From the NCBI GenBank assembly GCA_039000515.1, contig JBCFYV010000012.1, positions 123,038,605-123,102,604 of the forward strand: a DNA stretch of 64,000 nucleotides, written 5' to 3'. A program made the translations under genes and the position numbers. This DNA comes from Timema cristinae (lineage: Eukaryota; Arthropoda; Insecta; Phasmatodea; Timematidae). Position 1 is the stretch's first letter, and each line of letters begins with the position of its first letter. Below, in pieces: positions 33,691 through 44,500 of this stretch. The notes below the pieces were generated by a model. It had not been told where the DNA came from. It worked only from the letters and a program-made list of their open reading frames with translations, and made no database searches.

Positions 33691-34892
33691 TGCGATAAAT
33701 ATTGTTTTTAATTTATTAAATATATAGATAGTACAACATTCTGCTAATGACACGGCTGGTCGGTCTGTCCTTGGAAACGATTGGCTTGTTGCGTTTATAG
33801 GGGTGTGCAGCACAGTTAGCCAGGGTGTGCATGGTAAGGAATAACCCCCTTCCCCCACCCCCAAGGTAAGGCCGTAGAATTAGCTTTTAGTGAAAAGGGG
33901 GTGGGAAACAGTAAGGAGTAAACATTTCAAAAATAAAGAAAACTATTTCTTTTAATAGAACTAAAGAAACAAAAGCTTTACAAATATAAATGTTTTGTTT
34001 AATTTAAAACAATTAAGTTTATTTTAAAAAAATAAGATAGATTATTTTCGAGTTCGTATTTTTTGTTTTAGTGGATGAACAGATCAATATCACAAACGAA
34101 CTTTTCAAATAGTTGTGCCATAAGTGCACTTCTCATTTAACGAGCTATTCGAAATCGTTTCCAACAGTAGACGCAGCTGCTTGTTGTATCTAGCTTTGTG
34201 GGCGAATGTGTGTATTGTGTCGGCGGACTGTGAAATGTATTCAGGTTTCTCAAGTTGAAATAAAGGAAAGGTGAAGTTAGTCGAAGCCGCGCAGGACGGA
34301 CATTGCCGATGAGGTTGAAATATCGTGATCACTGGTTAACATAACACATTAACCTAATATGTGATATAGTTATAGTGACTGACACATACAATATTATTGA
34401 GATGTTTCCTTAAGTAAAAAATAATAATAATTTAAATATTTGTATTTTATTGGGGCGGTAAGAAATGTAAGAACAAAAAAAAAAATCACGCAATCATATC
34501 ATAATTAAAGTACATTAGAAATGTTCTAACAATTTAAACTCAAGAGTTTCAGGAAAATAATAGTTTCAAATTATATTTTAATTTTACAATTTCAAACTTC
34601 GATTACCTTTCACAAAATAATCTACACTTTTATTTGCACTTATGTTAATGTTCCGAGCTTCAAGGCCATTCAATTTATTTTTGGACATGTTATTGCGAAG
34701 TTAAGTTGTGTAAAGTGTTGAAAATTAACGTTCGGTGCCAGCAATCGTCACTGGAAGCATAGCTAGCACCCGGGAAACAGACTGTACACCTGGTAATATA
34801 TCAGCATTACATGCTCTTGGCGTGCTTGTAACACATGGAACATGTCTTTGTCTTCAGCTGACAACCTCTTCCTCCACATGTGACATTTTCCT

Positions 34893-36545
34893 CACCCAAC
34901 GACGTGCATTCTCACGTTGTGTTTGTCTCATTGAGCTCCTACAGGAGTCAATGTGAGTCGCTTGGTACATTCTCACGTTGTGTTTGTCTCATTGAGCTCC
35001 TACAGGAGTCAATACTGAGTCGCTTGGTACATTCTCACGTTGTGTTTGTCTCATTGAGCTCCTACAGGAGTCAGTGTTGAGTCGCTTGGTACATTCTCAC
35101 GTTGTGTTTGTCTCATTGAGCTCCTACAGGAGTCAGTGTTGAGTCGCTTGGTACATTCTCACGTTGTGTTTGTCTCATTGAGCTCCTACAGGAGTCAATA
35201 CTGAGTCGCTTGGTACATTCTCACGTTGTGTTTGTCTCATTGAGCTCCTACAGGAGTCAGTGTTGAGTCGCTTGGTACATTCTCACGTTGTGTTTGTCTC
35301 ATTGAGCTCCTACAGGAGTCAATACTGAGTCGCTTGGTACATTCTCACGTTGTGTTTGTCTCATTGAGCTCCTACAGGAGTCAGTGTTGAGTCGCTTGGT
35401 ACATTCTCACGTTGTGTTTGTCTCATTGAGCTCCTACAGGAGTCAATACTGAGTCGCTTGGTACATTCTCACGTTGTGTTTGTCTCATTGAGCTCCTACA
35501 GGAGTCAATACTGAGTCGCTTGGTACATTCTCACGTTGTGTTTGTCTCATTGAGCTCCTACAGGAGTCAATACTGAGTCGCTTGGTACATTCTCACGTTG
35601 TGTTTGTCTCATTGAGCTCCTACAGGAGTCAGTGTTGAGTCGCTTGGTACATTCTCACGTTGTGTTTGTCTCATTGAGCTCCTACAGGGTCAGTGTTGAG
35701 TCGCTTGGTACATTCTCACGTTGTGTTTGTCTCATTGAGCTCCTACAGGAGTCAATACTGAGTCGCTTGGTACATTCTCACGTTGTGTTTGTCTCATTGA
35801 GCTCCTACAGGAGTCAGTGTTGAGTCGCTTGGTACATTCTCACGTTGTGTTTGTCTCATTGAGCTCCTACAGGAGTCAATACTGAGTCGCTTGGTACATT
35901 CTCACGTTGTGTTTGTCTCATTGAGCTCCTACAGGAGTCAATACTGAGTCGCTTGGTACATTCTCACGTTGTGTTTGTCTCATTGAGCTCCTACAGGAGT
36001 CAATACTGAGTCGCTTGGTACATTCTCACGTTGTGTTTGTCTCATTGAGCTCCTACAGGAGTCAATACTGAGTCGCTTGGTACATTCTCACGTTGTGTTT
36101 GTCTCATTGAGCTCCTACAGGAGTCAATACTGAGTCGCTTGGTACATTCTCACGTTGTGTTTGTCTCATTGAGCTCCTACAGGAGTCAATACTGAGTCGC
36201 TTGGTACATTCTCACGTTGTGTTTGTCTCATTGAGCTCCTACAGGAGTCAGTGTTGAGTCGCTTGGTACATTCTCACGTTGTGTTTGTCTCATTGAGCTC
36301 CAACAGGAGTCAATACTGAGTCGCTTGGTACATTCTCACGTTGTGTTTGTCTCATTGAGCTCCTACAGGAGTCAATACTGAGTCGCTTGGTACATTCTCA
36401 CGTTGTGTTTGTCTCATTGAGCTCCTACAGGAGTCAGTGTTGAGTCGCTTGGTACATTCTCACGTTGTGTTTGTCTCATTGAGCTCCTACAGGAGTCAAT
36501 GTGAGTCACTTGGTACATTCTCACGTTGTGTTTGTCTCATTGTAT
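34893..36545. repeat. 62-bp minisatellite, 26 units, three variants
   Basis: Unit contains TGAGTCGCTTGGTACATTCT and TCATTGAGCTCCTACAGGAG. Three forms are set by the bases after GGAGTC or GGGTC: AATACTGAG (A), AGTGTTGAG (B), AATGTGAG (C). The order is C A B B A B A B A A A B B A B A A A A A A B A A B C. It ends 28 bp before the SINE at 36574. Short open frames inside are artefacts. Confidence 0.95.
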
Positions 36546-36573
36546 TAATATTGTTTTATCTAGTGTACATTTA

Positions 36574-36839
36574 AGGTGACTTGGTGGTCTAGGGGTAAGG
36601 TGTCGGACTTCTGTGCTGGCGGCCGGGGTTCAATCCTCGGTCCTGACACAGATTTATCTGATTACCAAACCCTTACTTCACCTCTGACAAGACATCTTAT
36701 GAATGTGGGGAATGCCATGTCTCCACCGTGGTTCGGATTCCACGTTAAGCTGTAGGTCCTTCATTTCATCTCTCAATCACCCTACCATTACACATTAGCG
36801 TAAGTGCGTATAACCTGAACGGGTAGTAAGACGCGGTGC

Positions 36840-36884
<45 letters not shown>
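36574..36884 (+). mobile_element. Full-length SINE family 1 with 13-bp target-site duplication
   Basis: GGTGACTTGGTGGTCTAGGG head, box B GGTTCAATCC, 3' end GTAAGACGCGGTGCTAATAA and a (TAA)n tail. TAGTGTACATTTA flanks it at 36561-36573 and 36885-36897 without mismatch, so the insertion is recent. Confidence 0.95.
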
Positions 36885-36886
<2 letters not shown>

Positions 36887-36973
36887 GTGTACATTTATTA
36901 ACTAAATATCTTTTACTAAATAGCCATGTTGACGTTGCTCGCAAAATGATTGGCTAGCTATAACACGTGACAG

Positions 36974-37599
36974 CAGTGGCACAGGAATGGGGGGTAAGGG
37001 GGGTACCGGGGTAAATTTTGCCCCCCCCCCCAAAAAAAATTGAGGGGGTAGAAAATATAATGTTTACCTCCCTAAAATAATATAATAAAAGATACAAAGT
37101 TTACACTAAGTTAATATAATAAAAATGAAATGTGCTTGGATGACAGGACAGTCTGATGAGATTTTGAAAACTCTGATAGTGAAACCAGCTACATCAGCCA
37201 CTGCAGGAAGAAGTTTTTCAATGTTTGGACGCATAAAACACTATCTTCACTCCATGATGAGGGGATGTAGACTAAATCCCCTGTGTCTGCTGAATGCATA
37301 CCCCGAGAGACTCAACAAACTTGAGATTGCGAAACTAGTTAGTGGTTCTATAACTAGTAACGAGTCTAATTTCATAATTTTTAGTTGAACCGCATCAGAT
37401 ATAATGTTTCTTAGTTTGTTTGGTTTGTATTTTTTATTCTAATGTTTGGCATGCCTTAAATAAATTAGAAAACTGCACAATCGGACCGTTAAATATTAAA
37501 TCTTCCTGATATTTTTTTTTAAATCCCAAAAGTATTACCCTCTATAACAGCACATTATTATATTCACCCCCCACAGATAAAACCGTTCCTCCGCCACTG
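36974..37599 (+). mobile_element. Non-autonomous hAT element with dimerisation-domain remnant
   Basis: Ends CAGTGGCACAGGAATGG (36974) and the complement of CAGTGGCGGAGGAACGG (to 37599) match at 14 of 17 positions. Flanking 8-mers CGTGACAG and CGTGGCAC agree at six of eight. An open frame at 37125-37388 reads LIVKPATSATAGRSFSMFGR, RIKHYLHSMM and LCLLNAYPERLN, the hAT C-terminal dimerisation region. Poly-C near 37021. Confidence 0.8.
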
Positions 37600-37997
37600 C
37601 GTGGCACCTTCAATGAACGTTCACTTAATGTGAAAGTTCTCCCTGGGAAAAACTTTATCTCAATACAAACCAACGTCATTAACGTTATCTATTAACAAGT
37701 AACCCACTCACTGATATTGATAATTATTTGTCTTATCTTTCTTAGATAAAACTTGCCTAATGAGTTCAAGGCAGTCTTCTCTTGTTGACGGTGTAGATAC
37801 TAGATAGTAATGCTCGTGTTTTGTATCTTATAACCTTTGATAAGTGTTGACACTAATAAGCCACTTAGTAGAAACTTACACCATATGAGTGGCGTATGGT
37901 TACGGCCAGACTGGAGCGAGCGACTAAAATATAAAATAGAACACATTGGTTGTAATGAGAGGTGGCCACACTGGAGCGAGCGAGCGAGCGAGCGACT

Positions 37998-38051
37998 GAG
38001 CGCGCGCGCTTGAAAGATAGAAATGGTTCTATTTTTCAAGCGCGCGCGCTC
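37998..38051. repeat. GC-alternating perfect hairpin
   Basis: GAGCGCGCGCGCTTGAAA (37998-38015) and its exact reverse complement (38034-38051) flank an 18-nt loop that itself contains ATAGAA/TTCTAT. GAGC repeats lie just upstream, and two GGCCA(G/C)ACTGGAGCGAGCGA copies are at 37907 and 37966. Confidence 0.9.
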
Positions 38052-38434
38052 GACCCGGTACAGTCTAGTTTACAGGCGCTAAGCAATATTATTGTATGTT
38101 GGTTCATTGAGTGCTAGGGAAACTTCTTATTTTGACATGATATTAGACTTTTTTCTATCAGTGATAGGTTTAACACACTTGCTATTAATGGCCTAATTTA
38201 ATTGGTAAGACCATAAATAATATAATGTATATACGTAAACCCGATATGTTAAAATACTTCAATAGTATAATCAAGTTAGGCTTTTACAAATAAGAATTAC
38301 CATTAGCGTGGAGAGAAGATGGGGAAACCACACCAATAAATCATTTGTCAAAAACCACCCTAAGTTCACTGGGCCAAGATTCGAACCTTTGACTCTCCAT
38401 CAACAACTATCGAGAGCTATCTGCTAGTCACGCG

Positions 38435-38595
38435 CTCTCTCGCCAGTCTGGCCACGCAGTCGCCCAATCTATCTCTCATCAATCTGGCCACCCAGTCGCC
38501 CAACTCTCTCTCGCCAGTCTGGCCACACAGTCGCCCAACTCTCTCTCGCCAGTCTGGCCACACAGTCGCCCAGTCTCTCTCTCGCCAGTCTAGCC
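38435..38595. repeat. Short tandem repeat, about 36-38-bp unit
   Basis: CTCTCTCGCCAGTCTGGCCA followed by CACAGTCGCCCAA recurs about four times. Confidence 0.85.
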
Positions 38596-38639
38596 AAACC
38601 CTAACACATGAGCTAGTTTCTTTTCATCACAGAGTTTTA

Positions 38640-38852
38640 CCACCTGTTCAGGTCACACGCATGTGTAATAATCACTTTAAATGGGGTAGAGATGAGGAAG
38701 GAAGCTTTTCACAGGTAATCTACCCGCATTTGCGTGGAAGGAGAGTGAGAAACCGTTTAGGAAAAAACACCTAATTGAGATTCCAGCCTGACCTTTCCGT
38801 TATCAGTGGCCTTAGATGATTCGGCCACTGAAGCAGGTTCTGCATTAGCTGG
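38640..38852 (-). mobile_element. SINE family 2, minus strand
   Basis: On the minus strand begins AACCTGCTTCAGTGGCCGAA and ends near the ACACATGCGTGTGACC region, with a body complementary to that at 57365-57590. Confidence 0.6.
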
Positions 38853-38959
38853 CGTGTATTTATTAAAACGTAAAGAGATTCCTTAGTAATATGATTACCA
38901 TAATTCTGCCCAACATATGTTCCCATATATCTATTTATTATTTAATGAAGCTTATGTAT

Positions 38960-39690
38960 TAAGATTATCTAACATTGCTGGCCAGAATTAAAGAAGAGTT
39001 GCAGGAAATTATGGACCGGCTAGTGGAGATAGGGAGAAGATATGGCATGGAGATAAACATTGAGAAGTCAAAAGTGATGGTGATTTCTAAGAATGAAGAA
39101 CTGCTGAAAATCAAAATTGTAAACCAGGATTTGTAAAACGTAGAAAAGTTCAAGAACCTGGGAAATACGCTAATAAAGGATTTCTACTGCACCAAGGACA
39201 TTAGGTCGAGGATCGCCAAGGCCAAGGAAGCTTTCAACAAGACGAGGCTACTAATGACCAGAGAGTTGAGTTTGGAACTGAGGATGAAACTGATTAAATG
39301 TTACATTTGGAGAATCACACTGTATGGAGCAGAAACTTGGACTCTCAGGAAGATGGAAAAGTAATGCTTGGAGAGTTTTGAAATGTGGTGGAGAAGACTT
39401 GAGAAGATCAGGTGGACAGATGAACAAGTACTAAGAAGAGTGGGTGAGAAGAGAACAATTTTGGATGTGATTCTTCGGTACAAACCAAACTGTATCTCAG
39501 GAGGAACTGTCTTCTGCACGACGTTATAGAAAGCAAGTTTGAGGGAGAGAGGAGCTTAGGAAGGAAGAGGGTTTAAATGACTTGAAGAAAAGAAGAAAAT
39601 TCTGGGAACTGAAGGAGGAGGCAAAAGACGCATTGGAGGTCTAATTTTCACAACAAAAGGAATGGACCTGTTGTAAGACATAACATCTAA
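38960..39690 (+). pseudogene. LINE reverse-transcriptase 3' fragment, plus strand
   Basis: Segments ELQEIMDRLVEIGRRYGMEI, NIEKSKVMVISKN, DIRSRIAKAKEAFNKTRLLM, LYGAETWTLRKMEK and VGEKRTILDVILRYKPN mark the thumb and C-terminal part of a non-LTR reverse transcriptase. Stops and frameshifts are frequent. The 3' end is GTAAGACATAACATCTAATA followed by TAAT repeats. It is homologous to 31660-32250 in the other orientation. Confidence 0.8.
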
Positions 39691-40009
39691 TAATAATTAA
39701 TAATAATAATTAATAATAATGTATCAGGAAAGTGCCGAAAAATATCAATTTTTTAAAAAATATGAAAAGGGAAGGCCGCATTTTCAGGAAACTTCAATTA
39801 TTATTTATTTCGACAACAATCTCTGGAGTTATACCAAAGCTATTTTGTTTTAATATAAGCCTTTATTTCAGGCAAGGGCCAATCCAGGGCCTGTTGTCGG
39901 GTAAGGTTTGGTTATAAGGCTCCTTCAAGTATAATTGTAATAATTTTAACAAAACAAGATTTTTATTTATATTAATTTTAATAACAATACTTATAATAGC
40001 TATAATATG

Positions 40010-40215
40010 AGATGGTATGGACATGTAATGAGGATGTTGGAGCACATGAGATAGTAGAGGAAGCAAGACAGATGGTATGGACATGTAATGAGGATGTTGG
40101 AGTACATGAGATAGTAGAGGAAGCAAGACTGAGATAGTATGGACATGTAATGAGGATGTTGGAGTACATGAGATAGTAGAGGAAGCAAGGGTGAGATGGA
40201 ATGGACATGAAATAA
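40010..40215. repeat. Tandem repeat, about 60-bp unit, three copies
   Basis: GGTATGGACATGTAATGAGG followed by ATGTTGGAGTACATGAGATA recurs three times; the start resembles a LINE C-terminal coding segment. Confidence 0.8.
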
Positions 40216-40329
40216 GGAATGGAGAAGGAATGGATCCCAATAAGAATGTTTGAGATAAAATATATGGGGAAAAGACGAAGGAAACAAAGTACAGGAGGAT
40301 GTAATCATGTAATGAGGATGGTGAGGAAG

Positions 40330-40830
40330 ATGTAGAAACAAGGAGATGAGAAGAATGGAGCAAGATAGGGGAGAAGAGTGGTAAAACAGTAGGGAGATGA
40401 AGAATGGACAAGAGTAGGGGAGGAAGAGTGGTAGAAACAGAGGGAGATGAGAAGAATGGACAAGAGTAGGGGAGGAAGAGTGGTAGAAAAACAGAGGGAG
40501 ATGAGAAGAATGGACAAGAGTAGGGGAGGAAGAGTGGTAGAAAAACAGAGGGATGATGAAAAGAATGGACAAGAGTAGGGGAGGAAGAGTGGTAGAAAAA
40601 CAGAGGGAGATGGAGAAGAAATGTGACAAGAGTAGGGGAGGAAGAGTGGTAGAAAAACAGAGGGAGATGAGAAGAATGGACAAGAGTAGGGGAGGAAGAG
40701 TGGTAGAAAAACAGAGGGAGATGAGAAGAATGGACAAGAGTAGGGGAGGAAGAGTGGTAGAAAAACAGAGGGAGATGAGAAGAATGGACAAGAGTAGGGA
40801 GGAAGAGTGAAAAGGGTGAGAAAATACAAG
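40330..40830. repeat. About 55-bp purine-rich minisatellite
   Basis: Eight or nine copies of GAGATGAGAAGAATGGACAA and GAGTAGGGGAGGAAGAGTGG. The long frames on both strands over this block follow from the repeat and are not genes. Confidence 0.9.
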
Positions 40831-41507
40831 AGGGGAGATGGAGGCGATTTATACTAAGAAGGGAGCAAGGTGGGAAAAACGAGATGAAGAAAGAGTGATG
40901 AATGATGATGTTATGAGAGCGGAAAATGATGATGATGATGAATATTGATGATGATCATACTGGCTTTCAATACTGGCTGAGTCTGATCTTGACGTGATGG
41001 GACTGCAGAAGGCTAAGGTGGATTAGGAGTTCACTAGGATTGCGAACACCGCCTCTAGTAGCCCTTAGTGTGTGTTAAGTGCATGTAAAACAAAAATAAA
41101 TGACTAAATAATTAAACTGTCAGGATTATGGCGTTCATGATTCTGAGCTTCCTGGTGTACATTCATTGCCTCATCAGCTACCTTGAATCCTCTCCAGGAA
41201 AATGCTGTCACTTTTACTAAAATATCCTCCTCATCCCTAGTGGACACTTTGGACAGCCTTAATATGGATACTCCATTTACCCTGAAAATAGCAAGTAATT
41301 TTACCTTGACGGATTACACTACGACCCTATCTCATAAACTGCCACCACAGTGTAACCATGTAAGGTATAAGCTTGCTACGTTTCAGGGTAAACAGATGGT
41401 ATATCACTCAAATAAATCAAAAATTATAATAGGATATATTTAATTTGCCCTTAGAGGACACTTACATGGTTTATAAAAGTTAACATAGATAAAAGATCTC
41501 ATTAGGA

Positions 41508-41589
41508 TCATTTCTTGAATATATCAGCCACTGTCGACCCAGACCAGCCGAGATACGTGTCCTTGACGTCGTTGAACTCGATCAACAAT
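41508..41589 (-). CDS. MIF: MIF gene 2, exon 3
   Basis: Acceptor GTATGTTTCAG. Reads LLIEFNDVKDTYLGWSGSTV then ADIFKK and TGA at 41510-41508. Confidence 0.9.
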
Positions 41590-44500
41590 CTGAAACATAC
41601 AACATAGACTCTGAAACATGCAACATAGACTCTGAAACATACAACATAGACTCTGAAACATACAACATAGACTCTGAAACATGCAACATAGACTCTGAAA
41701 CATGCAACATAGACTCTGAAACATGCAACATAGACTCTGAAACATGCAACATAGATTCTGAAACATACAACATAGACTCTGAAACATACAACATAGACTC
41801 TGAAACATACAACATAGACTCTGAAACATACAACATAGACTCTGAAACATACAACATAGACTCTGAAACATACAACATAGACTCTGTTTGACACACGGGC
41901 AGGGTTGTTTTTGTATAGATCCTCCCTCTTGGTTGTGGTGTCGTGTGACGTACCTGTTTCCACCCTGAGACCTCCCTGGGACCTCCTGACTGTATCTGGG
42001 GTTGGAACATCGTAATAGCCATCTTACTGCTGTTGAGGACACTAGTTTTACTTATTTGAGGTGCATTCCTGAATAGACTGATTATTTCAGCTTACGATGA
42101 TCTCTACAAGCAAGAGCTAAAGGGCCTACCAATTTTGACAGGAAAGGTATTTTCCCATTCCAGGGTTCTCTTACGAACCACAATCGACACGAGAACGACG
42201 GCTTTACTTCCCCTAGGAAGGAAGCTGTTCCACGGAGTTTTGTCGCTCAAGAGAAATAAGCGGACACTAACTTGGTTCGAACCCACGAACATCTGGTCCG
42301 GAGGCAAGAACTTTACCACCGAGATGAGGATACTGATGAAACCTTCACTCACTTTAGAAAGAGGTCCACTGAAGTGTTTATCTGTGGTGTCTAATGACCA
42401 TGGAGTCTTGGGAGTTGTGTACTTGTAAGAATGTTTCAATCATAGACATTTTCCAAACTGGGTGGTCCTCAGGTTCCAATGTTGAATAGTTAATTTTAAA
42501 ACCAAAAAGTCTTGCAGACGACACAGGCCCATCAAATTGTTTCACCTTCCAGACGATTCTATCTGATCAAGAAGAGCTAGTAGTACCCACCTATCACTGG
42601 CGATTCTATCTGATCAAGAAGAGCTAGTAGTACCCACCTATCACTGGCGATTCTATCTGATCAAGAAGAGCTAGTAGTATCCACCTATCACTGGCGATTC
42701 TATCTGATCAAGAAGAGCTAGTAGTATCCACCTATCACTGGCGATTCTATCTGATCAAGAAGAGCTAGTAGTACCCACCTATCACTGGCGATTCTATCTG
42801 ATCAAGAAGAGCTAGTAGTACCCACTATCACTGGCGATTCTATCTGATCAAGAAGAGCTAGTAGTACCCACCTATCACTGGCGATTCTATCTGATCAAGA
42901 AGAGCTAGTAGTACCCACCTATCACTGGCGATTCTATCTGATCAAGAAGAGCTAGTAGTACCCACCTATCACTGGCGATTCTATCTGATCAAGAAGAGCT
43001 AGTAGTATCCACTATCACTGGCGATTCTATCTGATCAAGAAGAGCTAGTAGTACCACACTATCACTGGCGATTCTATCTGATCAAGAAGAGCTAGTAGTA
43101 CCACCTATCACTGGCGATTCTATCTGATCAAGAAGAGCTAGTAGTACCACCTATCACTGGCGATTCTATCTGATCAAGAAGAGCTAGTAGTACCCACCTA
43201 TCACTGGCGATTCTATCTGATCAAGAAGAGCTAGTAGTACCCACCTATCACTGGCGATTCTATCTGATCAAGAAGAGCTAGTAGTACCCACCTATCACTG
43301 GCGATTCTATCTGATCAAGAAGAGCTAGTAGTATCCACCTATCACTGGCGATTCTATCTGATCAAGAAGAGCTGTAGTACCCAACTATCACTGGCGATTC
43401 TATCTGATCAAGAAGAGCTAGTAGTACCCACTATCACTGGCGATTCTATCTGATCAAGAAGAGCTAGTAGTACCCACCTATCACTGGCGATTCTATCTGA
43501 TCAAGAAGAGCTAGTAGTACCCACCTATCACTGGCGATTCTATCTGATCAAGAAGAGCTAGTAGTACCCACCTATCACTGGCGATTCTATCTGATCAAGA
43601 AGAGCTAGTAGTACCCACCTATCACTGGCGATTCTATCTGATCAAGAAGAGCTAGTAGTATCCACCTATCACTGGCGATTCTATCTGATCAATAAGAGCT
43701 AGTAGTACCCACCTATCACTGGCGATTCTATCTGATCAAGAAGAGCTAGTAGTACCCACCTATCACTGGCGATTCTATCTGATCAAGAAGAGCTAGTAGT
43801 ACCCACCTATCACTGGCGATTCTATCTGATCAAGAAGAGCTAGTAGTACCCACCTATCACTGGCGATTCTATCTGATCAAGAAGAGCTAGTAGTACCCAC
43901 CTATCACTGGCGATTCTATCTGATCAAGAAGAGCTAGTAGTACCCACCTATCACTGGCGATTCTATCTGATCAAGAAGAGCTAGTAGTATCCACCTATCA
44001 CTGGCGATTCTATCTGATCAATAAGAGCTAGTAGTACCCACCTATCACTGGCGATTCTATCTGATCAAGAAGAGCTAGTAGTACCCACCTATCACTGGCG
44101 ATTCTATCTGATCAAGAAGAGCTAGTAGTACCCACCTATCACTGGCGATTCTATCTGATCAAGAAGAGCTAGTAGTACCCACCTATCACTGGCGATTCTA
44201 TCTGATCAAGAAGAGCTAGTAGTACCCACCTATCACTGGCGATTCTATCTGATCAATAAGAGCTAGTAGTACCCACCTATCACTGGCGATGCCGAGATGT
44301 TCGAAGAGGTGTTCAGAGAGGGCAGCAGCGTGTCTAATGTTGCTTTCAGGACTCAGATATCCGACACACAGGAGTGAGGCGTTACCTGATGGAGCAGGGG
44401 AATCGTCCCAGGCTATGAGCAGGTCGGGGATCACTTCCACGTGACAATTCTGGAACATAGGGATGAGAGGCTGATACTCCTGACTTATCCTTGTATTTAC

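Noticed and set aside
40000..40829. Minus-strand open frames of up to 263 codons rich in Ser/Leu/Phe/Tyr
   Set aside because: They lie wholly in a purine-rich minisatellite and its flank, with overlapping frames on the other strand and no homology to any protein I know.
41524..42042. Minus-strand frames of 146 to 172 codons with heptad repeats
   Set aside because: They are three readings of the 21-bp array; only the last part is the true MIF2 exon 3.
42104..42439. A gene inside MIF2 intron 2
   Set aside because: Frames overlap on both strands with no recognised domain and no splice support.
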